Source of the DNA: Euzebya pacifica
GTDB lineage: Bacteria > Actinomycetota > Nitriliruptoria > Euzebyales > Euzebyaceae
DNA: 64,000 nucleotides
Reading direction: 5' to 3'
Assembly (NCBI RefSeq): GCF_003344865.1
Contig: NZ_CP031165.1
Coordinates: 3,229,910-3,293,909, forward strand
Shown here: positions 9,976 through 16,981 of the stretch, piece after piece
Layout of the letters: the number at the start of each line of letters is the position of its first letter
Position numbering within the stretch: the first letter of the stretch is position 1
Program-made: the position numbers and the translations under genes
Notes under the pieces: model-generated
Told to the model about the DNA's origin: nothing
The model's database searches: none
What the model saw: the letters and a program-made list of their open reading frames with translations, nothing else

Positions 9976-10003
9976 TTATCAACGGTACCACTTACCGATA
10001 CCG
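9976..10003 (-). promoter_or_regulatory. Promoter/operator candidate for the 9229-9975 gene
   Basis: Immediately before the start codon is a dyad with arms CGGTA (9983-9987) and TACCG (9999-10003), 11 bp apart. On the minus strand it reads as repeated GGTA elements at about helical-repeat spacing, overlapping the TACCGT -10-like hexamer. Autoregulation by the downstream protein is possible but is inference. Confidence 0.35.
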
Positions 10004-10033
10004 CTCGAACCGTAACAGGTCCCCAGCAAGTGT

Positions 10034-10981
10034 TCAGTCCCGGCCCTCTTCCGCGGCCAGGAACGCCGCGCCGATCGCGCCGGCTTCCGGGCCCAGCCCG
10101 GCGGCGACCACGGGAACGGGATCCCTGTGGGTCGGGCCCAGGACGTGGTCGGCCAAGGACGCCCGAGCGGGATCGAGGACGAGGTCGCCCGCCGCCCCTG
10201 CGCCCCCGCCGACGACGATGAGCTCGGGGTCCAGGCAGTTCACCAGCCCGGCCGCCGCGATGCCCAGGTAGCGGCCGGCCCTCGCGAGGATCTCGATGGC
10301 CGGCTCGACGCCCTGCAGCGCCCCCCAGGTCACCTGCTCCCCCGTCGGGGCCACCGGCCCCTCCAGCAGCGTCCCGATGAAGTGACCCTGCAGGAACGCA
10401 TGGTTGGCCATGCGTCCGATCGCGTTGCCCGCGCTGTAGGCCTCCAGCTCGCCGGGGATGCCGCTCGGACCCGACGCCCCGTCGACGTCGATGATCAGGT
10501 GGCCGAGCTCGCCGGCGAAGCCCTGTGATCCCCGGACGATGCGACCACCGATGACCAACCCGCCCCCGACACCCGTGCCGAGGGTGAACATCAGCATGTC
10601 GGCGCGGGCCTCCCGACCGGCCCCGATCACGAACTCCGCCCACGTCGCCGCGGTGGCATCGTTGTCGACCAGCACGGCCCGACCGAGCTCGGCCTCCAGC
10701 CGCGCACGCAGCGGGAACTCGCGCAACGAGATGTTCGGGCCGTACCGCGCCACCCCATCACGGGTGATCAGCCCCGGGAAGCCCAGCCCGACGGGCAGGT
10801 CCGACGCGGCACCGTCGAGCAACCCACGGGCCACGCCGACGATGGCGTGCAGCAGCGGCTCGTCCTCCTTGGGAGTCGGCACGACCTGCTGCTGCAGCAC
10901 GGTCCCCTCGTCGTCGACGAGGGCACCGAGGATCTTGGTGCCCCCGACGTCGATGCCGAGGGCCACCGGCGGCATGGCCAC
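10034..10981 (-). CDS. ROK-family glucokinase, zinc-site cysteines missing
   Basis: This 315 aa ROK kinase is probably an ATP glucokinase (GlkA type). It has the phosphate loop LGIDVGGTKILGAL (8-21), VDNDATAATWAE, the loop FTLGTGVGGGLVI and the catalytic ELGH motif. The ROK zinc motif CxCGxxGCxE appears as GPSGIPGELE, so all three cysteines are lost. The GTG start at 10979-10981 or ATG at 10973-10975 are both possible. It follows a baeRF gene by 9 bp, and the minus-strand order with ArsA and SRPBCC genes resembles the glkA neighbourhood of other actinobacteria. Confidence 0.88.
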   Translation of the reverse strand: MAMPPVALGIDVGGTKILGALVDDEGTVLQQQVVPTPKEDEPLLHAIVGVARGLLDGAASDLPVGLGFPGLITRDGVARYGPNISLREFPLRARLEAELGRAVLVDNDATAATWAEFVIGAGREARADMLMFTLGTGVGGGLVIGGRIVRGSQGFAGELGHLIIDVDGASGPSGIPGELEAYSAGNAIGRMANHAFLQGHFIGTLLEGPVAPTGEQVTWGALQGVEPAIEILARAGRYLGIAAAGLVNCLDPELIVVGGGAGAAGDLVLDPARASLADHVLGPTHRDPVPVVAAGLGPEAGAIGAAFLAAEEGRD

Positions 10982-10990
10982 GGACGGGAC

Positions 10991-12109
10991 CTAGAAGCGC
11001 AGCAGCGCCGCGACGGGGTGGCCGTCCAGACGGCTGGAGTCGCGGAACAGCTCGATGCGCGCACCGGCCAGCACGGACTGCTCGATCACCTCGTCGATGA
11101 GGTCGTCGACCGGCTCGACGGGCTCACCGTAGGCCTTCGCGTCGGCCTCGTGCTGGGTCAGGATGCCGTTGGAGGAGCGGAATCCCTCCTGGCCAGCACC
11201 CTCGACGACGAAGAGCGTCTCGACCCGACGCTCGTTGCATGCCTCGATGACGTGGCGCAGGCCGCGCGCCACCTTGGCGCCCTGCCCATCACCCGCTGCC
11301 AGCTTGTCCAGCAGCTGCTTGCGACGGCTGGACACGAGCTCCTGCTCGGCCGCGTCGAGCGCCTCGTGCACGTCGTCCTTGGAGACCTGGTGGGACATCG
11401 GCACGACGTCGCCGTGCACGACCTCCTCCAGGTAGGGGTGCAGCTGCTTGCGGAACGCCTCGACCTCGGTGGTGGTCCCGGCCAGGACCAGCGCGTCGAA
11501 GGGGTCCTCCTCGTGCACCCGCAGGAACGCCTCTGCCGCGTCCTTGAAGTGATGCATCAGGTCGTTCTCGACGTTGCGGGCGAACCGTGCCTGGGACCAG
11601 CCGCCAGCGCTGTGCTGGCCGCGCACGTCGCTCTCCATCTCGGTGTACTCCACGATCCGTCCGAGGCGGTAGCGGAACAGCCGGGCGTTGTCGCGCTCGA
11701 TGACGGCGAGGCCGATGTGGTGGTGGCGCCCGAGCATCGCCTGCAGCGGCACCACGTAGGGGTGGTCGGAGACCTTCTGCACGTTGCGGAACGGCTCGGC
11801 GGTCACCAGGGTCTCGAAGACCTCCCCACCGCTGGCGAAGACCGCCAGGCCCTTGACACCGGAGCGGTCGAAGTCGCTGGACACGTACCGGCGGATGGCG
11901 GCCGCGTCGGCCTCGACGCCGTCCCGGGCGGTGCCGTGCAGGTCGATCACGCTCGCCTGGGCGTCCTTCAGCAGCGCGTCGAGGCGGGCCTCGTAGTCGG
12001 CTGGGCGTGGGAAGCGGGCCCCGTCGGTGTTGAGGTAGATCGACGTCACCCGCTGGGGTGACGTCGGTCGCGAGACGAGTTCCTTGATGCCGTCAGCCGT
12101 CAGATCCAC
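10991..12109 (-). CDS. Bacterial eRF1-like (baeRF) / Vms1-type peptidyl-tRNA hydrolase family protein
   Basis: The 372 aa protein matches the baeRF families, bacterial relatives of eRF1/Pelota/Vms1 proposed to act on ribosomes or release nascent chains. It opens with SIYLNTDGARFPRPADYEAR, has the GLAVFASGG strand, then SDVRGQHSAGGWSQARFARN (about 160-180), where Gln/Arg residues take the position of the GGQ-like catalytic loop. A C-terminal L7Ae-like domain (ETLFVVEGAGQEGF) follows. The GTG start has GAGGAG 8 nt upstream. It may be induced under stress or dormancy, as with the mycobacterial relative Rv2629, but nothing here shows that. Confidence 0.82.
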   Translation of the reverse strand: MDLTADGIKELVSRPTSPQRVTSIYLNTDGARFPRPADYEARLDALLKDAQASVIDLHGTARDGVEADAAAIRRYVSSDFDRSGVKGLAVFASGGEVFETLVTAEPFRNVQKVSDHPYVVPLQAMLGRHHHIGLAVIERDNARLFRYRLGRIVEYTEMESDVRGQHSAGGWSQARFARNVENDLMHHFKDAAEAFLRVHEEDPFDALVLAGTTTEVEAFRKQLHPYLEEVVHGDVVPMSHQVSKDDVHEALDAAEQELVSSRRKQLLDKLAAGDGQGAKVARGLRHVIEACNERRVETLFVVEGAGQEGFRSSNGILTQHEADAKAYGEPVEPVDDLIDEVIEQSVLAGARIELFRDSSRLDGHPVAALLRF

Positions 12110-12166
12110 GCTGTCTCCTCCTCGTGCGATCGCAACCTGCCCGGCGACGGGTCTCGTGCAACCGCG

Positions 12167-12442
12167 TCAATCGATGTTTATGCGCGTCAACCTATCGCTC
12201 ATCACCGACTGCGCGCGGTCGGTAGCCTCAACTTGTCCCTCGGCGGCCGTCTTGACCGCCAGGGCAAGCTCGCGTGCGGCGCTGAGCAGATGGGTCGTCA
12301 CGTCGGGCCGTGCGCTCCCCAGCGCCTGCAGCGCCACGCAGATCGGGCACAGGCTGCACTCGGGGCTGCCACCGAAGCCATGCAGGTGCTGACCGGCCGC
12401 CTCGTCGGGGCCGGACTGCTGCTCGTCGTCGGTGGGTTGCAC
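12167..12442 (-). CDS. Small Cys-rich conserved protein (CxxCPxC)
   Basis: This 91 aa protein starts VQPTDDEQQSGP and carries PECSLCPICVAL, an arrangement that could bind metal, followed by a helical stretch (ARPDVTTHLLSAARELALAV). Related small proteins with the same CPxC signature lie between glkA and ArsA/SRPBCC genes in other actinobacteria. The function is unknown. The GTG start at 12440-12442 is provisional: there is no Shine-Dalgarno, but TAGACT lies 11 nt upstream, so a near-leaderless transcript is possible. It directly follows the arsA stop and hairpin. Confidence 0.65.
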   Translation of the reverse strand: MQPTDDEQQSGPDEAAGQHLHGFGGSPECSLCPICVALQALGSARPDVTTHLLSAARELALAVKTAAEGQVEATDRAQSVMSDRLTRINID

Positions 12443-12463
12443 GGTGACGTCGGAGTCTAGGCA

Positions 12464-12480
12464 GCCCCGCTCAGCGGGGC
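12464..12480 (-). terminator. Hairpin overlapping the arsA stop codon
   Basis: GCCCCGCT-C-AGCGGGGC is a near-perfect palindrome with 8-bp arms, of which about 7 bp can form given the tight loop. The arsA stop (12471-12473) is at its centre. No U-tract follows, so it could be a pause or RNA-stability element rather than a true intrinsic terminator. Confidence 0.45.
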
Positions 12481-13667
12481 ATGTCCTGCCGGGCAGCGCC
12501 CGGTCGCGGGGCGAAGCGGACCTGCAGTCGCCCTTCCTGCAACCCGGCACCGGCGATCGTGCAACGCCGCAGTGCCGCCGGGAGCAGGATCGACCGGGTG
12601 TACTGGCCGACCTTGACGTACAGCTCGTCGCCTCGGTGGAAGGCGTCGACCTCGCCCTTGGCCACGAACGGCAGGGCGATGCCGAGCAACCAGCCCTCGT
12701 CGGTCGGCTCGAAGGTGAGGGGCGAGCCGCTGTAGAGGATCTCGTGCGGCTTCTCGTCGCCGTAGACGGCATGGGCGAAGCGGCCCAGCGCGTCGATGCC
12801 GACCATCTCGTCGTCGAACAGCGGCGCGGTCAGGATGGGCACCTCGCCGAAGCCCTCCTCGATGCTGGCCAGGTGCTCGGCCTGGCGCTGCTTCCACTGG
12901 TCGAACCAGGGGTCGGTGACCTCGTCGGGGATCATCTTGTTCACCACGACCGCGTCGACGTGGTAGCCGAACAGCGACAGGTAGGTGTAGGTCCGGCGTG
13001 CCTCGGCCACGACCATCTTCTCGGGGTTGGTGACCAGGCGGACCGATGTGCGTTCGGTGTCGGCCAGCAGGTCGCGGACGTCCTCGAGGTTGCGGTACAG
13101 CGTCTCGATGGACCCGTGGAGATGGTCGGCGGGCAGCGGCATGGACGTCATCTGCCCGAGCACCGGGCGGACGACGCGGGCCACCTTCCGCTCGATCGGG
13201 AAGATGCGTTCCATGTACCAGCCCAGCGCGTCGGGAAGGCTCAGCAACCGGAGGGTCTCCGCGGTCGGTGCGCAGTCGACGACGATGACGTCGTGGCGTC
13301 CCTCTGCGGCGAACCGCTGGACGTCGATGAGGCTGAAGATCTCCTCCAGGCCGGGGAGGACCGACAGCTCCTCGGCCTGCACCTCGCCGATGCCCGACCA
13401 GCGCAGCAGGGCGATCAGGTAGTCCTGGATGTCCCGCCAGTTGTCCTCCAGCCGTGCCTGGGCGTCCAGCTGCAGGACCTCCAGCCGCGGCGCGACCGGG
13501 GTCGGGTCGCTGCCGACGGGCACATCGAAGGAGTCCGCGAGCGAGTGGGCGGGGTCGGTGGACAGCACCAGGGTGCGCAGGCCGGACCGGGCCGTCGCGA
13601 GGGCGGTCGCCGCGGCGACGGAGGTCTTGCCGACCCCGCCCTTGCCGGTGAACAGGAGCACGCGCAC
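12471..13667 (-). CDS. ArsA/Get3-family ATPase
   Basis: This 398 aa P-loop ATPase has the deviant Walker A FTGKGGVGKTS (6-16), the switch I STDPAHSLADSF and the switch II region VVDCAPTAETLRLL. In actinobacteria such proteins usually sit beside SRPBCC genes rather than arsB. No arsenite transporter or ArsR is nearby, so arsenic resistance is unlikely; a chaperone or targeting role is inferred. The C-terminus (LPAALRRCTIAGAGLQEGRL) is an Hsp20-like beta domain typical of these homologues. It lies 5 bp after the SRPBCC gene in one operon. Confidence 0.88.
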   Translation of the reverse strand: MRVLLFTGKGGVGKTSVAAATALATARSGLRTLVLSTDPAHSLADSFDVPVGSDPTPVAPRLEVLQLDAQARLEDNWRDIQDYLIALLRWSGIGEVQAEELSVLPGLEEIFSLIDVQRFAAEGRHDVIVVDCAPTAETLRLLSLPDALGWYMERIFPIERKVARVVRPVLGQMTSMPLPADHLHGSIETLYRNLEDVRDLLADTERTSVRLVTNPEKMVVAEARRTYTYLSLFGYHVDAVVVNKMIPDEVTDPWFDQWKQRQAEHLASIEEGFGEVPILTAPLFDDEMVGIDALGRFAHAVYGDEKPHEILYSGSPLTFEPTDEGWLLGIALPFVAKGEVDAFHRGDELYVKVGQYTRSILLPAALRRCTIAGAGLQEGRLQVRFAPRPGAARQDMPR

Positions 13668-13672
13668 CGCGG

Positions 13673-14113
13673 TCAGGCCTTCTCGGCGCGGGCCCTGATG
13701 GCCTTCAGGGAGTCCTTGACGACCTTGGTCGCGATGCGCCGTCGGACCATGCCCGGCAGCGGGACGGTGGAGACGACCTCGAGCTCGTAGGTGAGGGTGG
13801 TCGTGCCGTCACCGTTGTCGGCGATGGTGTAGCCCCCGTCGAGCCGCTGGAGCATGTCGCCCTCCACGAGCGTCCAGGTCATGCGGTCGTCGGTGTAGGT
13901 GTACGCCAGCGTCATGGAGATGGTGATGCCCACCGCACCGATGGTGAACCGGACCTGCTCGGCCCAGCCGTCCTGGCGGGTGGCGAGCACCTCGGACTCC
14001 TTGAACTCCGCCAACCACTCCGGGTAGGACGGGAAGTCACCGACGGTGTCCCAGACGGCGTCGGTGTCGGCCTTGATCCGCAGGGATTCCTTGACGGAGT
14101 CGGTGTCGGCCAA
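13673..14113 (-). CDS. SRPBCC (polyketide cyclase/START-like) protein
   Basis: The 146 aa product starts LADTDSVKESLRIKADTDAV and has the SRPBCC pattern VWDTVGDFPSYPEWLAEFKE near the N-terminus, then alternating strands with GGYTIADNGDGTTTLTYELEV and a C-terminal helix. Such START-like folds bind hydrophobic ligands. The TTG at 14111-14113 was preferred to a 29-codon longer ATG frame because the domain begins there and a GAAAGCGAG stretch precedes it. It is tightly linked to the ArsA ATPase, a conserved pairing in actinobacteria. Confidence 0.8.
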   Translation of the reverse strand: MADTDSVKESLRIKADTDAVWDTVGDFPSYPEWLAEFKESEVLATRQDGWAEQVRFTIGAVGITISMTLAYTYTDDRMTWTLVEGDMLQRLDGGYTIADNGDGTTTLTYELEVVSTVPLPGMVRRRIATKVVKDSLKAIRARAEKA

Positions 14114-14257
14114 CGGTGCTCGCTTTCGTTCGGGGGGCGGAGGACTGCGTGGGGCCGGGCAAGCGGCCGTGGCCCCCGATCGTACGGGCCGTCCAGACAT
14201 GGGCCGGGCGTCCAGCCGGGCGGGTGTCCCCGCGATGACCGAGATCGTGCCCGCGTC

Positions 14258-14980
14258 TCAGAGGCTGGCGCCGATGCCGCCGACGACGATCACGGCCACG
14301 GTCACGCCGATGACCAGGTACATGAACCGTCGGGCGTCCAGGCGAGGGGCTCGTCCACGTTGCAGGGCGGTCAGGTCGCCCGGGCCGGTGGCCCAGATGA
14401 CGAGGATGCCCACCACCATCGGGACGGAGGCGATGATGCCGCCCGTGCCACCGGTGGCCAGCAGGACGGTGCCGAGGAACCACAGCAGCACCATGCCGAG
14501 ACGGGCGATCCCCGATCCGGGGCTGCCGGTCCGGAGGTGGCCGACACCGGGGGCGAGGGCCTCGGCGCGCCGTGCCCGATCCCACTCCTCCGGCGACAAT
14601 CGCACGGGCGGCTCCTCGGCGTCCATCCGCGCCCCGCAGACATCGCAGGTGAAGGCGGTCAGCTCGTTGGGTTCGCCGCACACCCCGCAGGTCCAGCCCG
14701 CCCGGCCGTCGTCGAAGTGGAACCGCCCCGCCGTTGCGGTGGCCCCTGTTGCAGGGGCTGCCTCCGGCTGGGCAGCGTCCGAGGGGGCCGTGTCCGAGGG
14801 GGCCGTGTCCGACGGGGTCGTGTCGGTGGGGGGTGTGCCCGTCACCAACCAGGGCACCTCGTCGAGGTCCGGCGCCGAGGGGACCGGCTCGGCCGCTGGG
14901 GGCTGGTCGAAGCGGGTGTAGCACTGGCCGCAGAAGGTGGCGGTGTCGGAGTTGGTCGCCAGGCACGAGGGACAGCGCAC
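14258..14980 (-). CDS. Zinc-ribbon membrane protein
   Basis: The 240 aa protein begins with a zinc ribbon (MRCPSCLATNSDTATFCGQC) followed by a Pro/Thr/Asp linker containing a PSDTA tandem repeat. A second RanBP2-like zinc finger (WTCGVCGEPNELTAFTC) comes next. Two or three membrane spans lie in the C-terminal part (LGMVLLWFLGTVLLATGG, GGIIASVPMVVGILVIWA, FMYLVIGVTVAVIVVGGI). The GTG start has GGGAGG 7 nt upstream. Only 2 bp separate it from the preceding SRPBCC gene. Function unknown; the zinc fingers may bind protein partners. Confidence 0.8.
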   Translation of the reverse strand: MRCPSCLATNSDTATFCGQCYTRFDQPPAAEPVPSAPDLDEVPWLVTGTPPTDTTPSDTAPSDTAPSDAAQPEAAPATGATATAGRFHFDDGRAGWTCGVCGEPNELTAFTCDVCGARMDAEEPPVRLSPEEWDRARRAEALAPGVGHLRTGSPGSGIARLGMVLLWFLGTVLLATGGTGGIIASVPMVVGILVIWATGPGDLTALQRGRAPRLDARRFMYLVIGVTVAVIVVGGIGASL

Positions 14981-14982
14981 GA

Positions 14983-15573
14983 TCAGCCTCCCTCCCCCGG
15001 CTGCGAGGTTGCGTCCTGCGCGGCTGCGGCCATCGCGGCCTTCTCCGCCAGGTCCTGGGCGACCTCCTGGGCGAAGATCCGCATCTCCTCGGCCTGGTGG
15101 GCCAGCAGCGCACGATCGGGTTCGGTACCGGGCGGCAGCCCACCCTCCATGCGGTCCTTCAGCGACGTCAGCCCCGCCCGGACGATGGCGCGGTGGGCGG
15201 CCAACCAGATGCGGGGCAGTCGCCGGGACGTGGTGCCGCGGAGCAGGTGGTTGACGACCACGCCGCGGGGCCCGTCGAGGTGGAAGAACTCCCCCGACCC
15301 GTCCAGGTCACCGCTGACGCTGAACTCCAGCCCCTTGTCGCGCGGCCGGACCCGGTCGACGGTGACGACGAGGTGATGACGCGCCGGGATCGGCGCCCGG
15401 GCGGTGATCGTCAGGTCGAACCGTCGGTCGTCGAGCTGCTCCACGACCATCCCGGGCCACCAGACACCCCACGACGCGGGATCGACGATGACGGCGTTCA
15501 CCTGCTGCCGGGTGCAGCGGACGAACACCTCGTCCCACGCTTCCAGAGGGGTCGGGCTGGCCACGCCGGACAT
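14983..15573 (-). CDS. SRPBCC-family protein
   Basis: This 196 aa protein has a START-like N-terminal pattern: EVFVRCTRQQVNAVIVDPAS, WGVWWPGMVVEQLDD and strands ending in DKGLEFSVSG. A long Ala/Glu-rich C-terminal helix follows (LLAHQAEEMRIFAQEVAQDL). It is a second SRPBCC protein within 1.5 kb and is co-transcribed with the zinc-ribbon gene downstream and probably the rhomboid gene upstream (12 bp gap). The ligand is unknown. Confidence 0.75.
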   Translation of the reverse strand: MSGVASPTPLEAWDEVFVRCTRQQVNAVIVDPASWGVWWPGMVVEQLDDRRFDLTITARAPIPARHHLVVTVDRVRPRDKGLEFSVSGDLDGSGEFFHLDGPRGVVVNHLLRGTTSRRLPRIWLAAHRAIVRAGLTSLKDRMEGGLPPGTEPDRALLAHQAEEMRIFAQEVAQDLAEKAAMAAAAQDATSQPGEGG

Positions 15574-15585
15574 CGTAACGGCAGG

Positions 15586-16503
15586 TCAGACGAAGCTGAC
15601 GACACCCAGGCTCGCGACGAGCACCGCGCCGGCGACGATGGCGCGTGCCACGTTCGGGGACAGCCCACCCTCGCCGGAGGGTGCGATGCGTCCGAGGGGG
15701 GCCAGCTTGCTCCAGGCGACCATGATCAGGGCACCGACGGCCAACCCGCCGATGTGGGCCTCCCACGCGATGTTCGGCACGATGACCGGCAGGAAGAGGT
15801 TGATGAGCAGGAGCGGCATCAGCTGGCGGAGGCCGGCCCGGCCGGCGGTGGTGTTGCGGGCCAGGAACGCCGCAGCGAGATGTGCGCCGAAGAGCCCGAA
15901 GATCGCCCCGGATGCACCGATCGCGACGTCGCCGTCGCGGACGATCTGGAACAGCAGGCCGCCGGCGGCCGCCGACGCGAGGTACATCAGCAGGAACGGG
16001 ACGGACCCGGCCCGGCGTTCGATCGTCGGGCCGAACACGGCGAGCGCCCACATGTTGAAGCCGACGTGCAGCAGGCCGGTGTCGTGGAGCAGGGCCGCCG
16101 ACACGGTCCGCCACCAGTCACCCTGGGCGACGCGTGCGGTGGAGTCGGCCAGCAGCGGGAACAGCTCTCCGCGCCAGAACGCCGGGGCGACCATGGCGAG
16201 GAACGCGATGCCCACGGTGATCGCCAGGATGGTCGTGACCACAGGCGCGTTGTCGAGCATCCCGCTGGGGCTGACGTCGCGGGCACGGATGACGCGGTTT
16301 CGACCGGTCGGGGCTGCACACTCCGGACACTTCTGCCCCACGGACGCCTGGTTGGTGCAGTCCACGCAGATCGGTCGCCCGCAGCTGGAGCACGACAGGC
16401 GGGTGGGCCGTGCCGGGTGGCGATAGCACACGGCCCCGCCGGTGCCGACTGGCGGGCCCACGGGGACGGGAGGCTGGCTGGACGGCTGATCTGTGGGTTC
16501 CAC
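15586..16503 (-). CDS. Rhomboid-family intramembrane serine protease with B-box zinc finger
   Basis: The 305 aa protein starts with a B-box-like zinc domain (CYRHPARPTRLSCSSC at about 26-41, then CVDC and CPEC). Six or seven membrane helices follow. The catalytic dyad is present: Ser198 in IGASGAIFGLFG and His250 in EAHIGG; Asn150 in HVGFNMW fits the oxyanion position. It should cleave membrane-protein segments within the bilayer. GTG 16501-16503 follows GGAG at 5 nt and is preferred over the longer open frame, which runs into the divergent gene. Confidence 0.9.
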   Translation of the reverse strand: MEPTDQPSSQPPVPVGPPVGTGGAVCYRHPARPTRLSCSSCGRPICVDCTNQASVGQKCPECAAPTGRNRVIRARDVSPSGMLDNAPVVTTILAITVGIAFLAMVAPAFWRGELFPLLADSTARVAQGDWWRTVSAALLHDTGLLHVGFNMWALAVFGPTIERRAGSVPFLLMYLASAAAGGLLFQIVRDGDVAIGASGAIFGLFGAHLAAAFLARNTTAGRAGLRQLMPLLLINLFLPVIVPNIAWEAHIGGLAVGALIMVAWSKLAPLGRIAPSGEGGLSPNVARAIVAGAVLVASLGVVSFV

Positions 16504-16576
16504 GATGCTCCAAGCGTGCCATGTCCGGCCGGATCCGACTCCCACCCCGGGGTTCGGGCGTGGTAAAGGTTGCGCC

Positions 16577-16960
16577 ATGCAGCTGCCCATCGATCCCCTG
16601 ACCATCTCCCGCCTGATCGCCGCCGGGCGCATCGCCATCGGCGTGACCGCCTTCGCCAGGCCCACGGTCGGCGGCGCCGCCTTCCGGTCGGGACAGCTGC
16701 CGCCGGAGGGTGTGGACGGATGGCGCCTCGCCGGGGCCCGCGACATCGCGCTGGGAGTCGGGGTCTTCATGGCAGGACGTCGGGCGCCGGGCCGCATGCG
16801 TGGCTGGGTCGAAGCCGGCGCGCTGGCCGATGCGATGGACGTCGTGGCGTTCGCCTCCTCCCCCGGGCTGCGCACCGCCGCCCGGGTCGGTGGCGCAGCG
16901 GTGGCCGCAGGGGCGGCGGCGGTGGGCGTCCTCGCCGCCCGCGAGATCACCCGGGACTGA
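16577..16960 (+). CDS. Small hypothetical membrane protein
   Basis: The 127 aa protein is hydrophobic, with about three or four short spans (SRLIAAGRIAIGVTAFA, ARDIALGVGVFMAG, ALADAMDVVAFASS, AAVAAGAAAVGVLAAREI). No family is recognised. The ATG at 16577 has AAAGG 8 nt upstream. It is divergent from the rhomboid gene across 73 bp and convergent with the secreted hydrolase gene that follows. Confidence 0.7.
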   Translation: MQLPIDPLTISRLIAAGRIAIGVTAFARPTVGGAAFRSGQLPPEGVDGWRLAGARDIALGVGVFMAGRRAPGRMRGWVEAGALADAMDVVAFASSPGLRTAARVGGAAVAAGAAAVGVLAAREITRD

Positions 16961-16981
16961 CCGCGCCCGACGGTCCCCCGG

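Noticed and set aside
12471-13667. Arsenic resistance operon
   Set aside because: The ArsA-like ATPase has no arsB, arsR or acr3 nearby, and the ArsC-fold protein at 24082-24441 lacks the N-terminal catalytic Cys and is 10 kb away.
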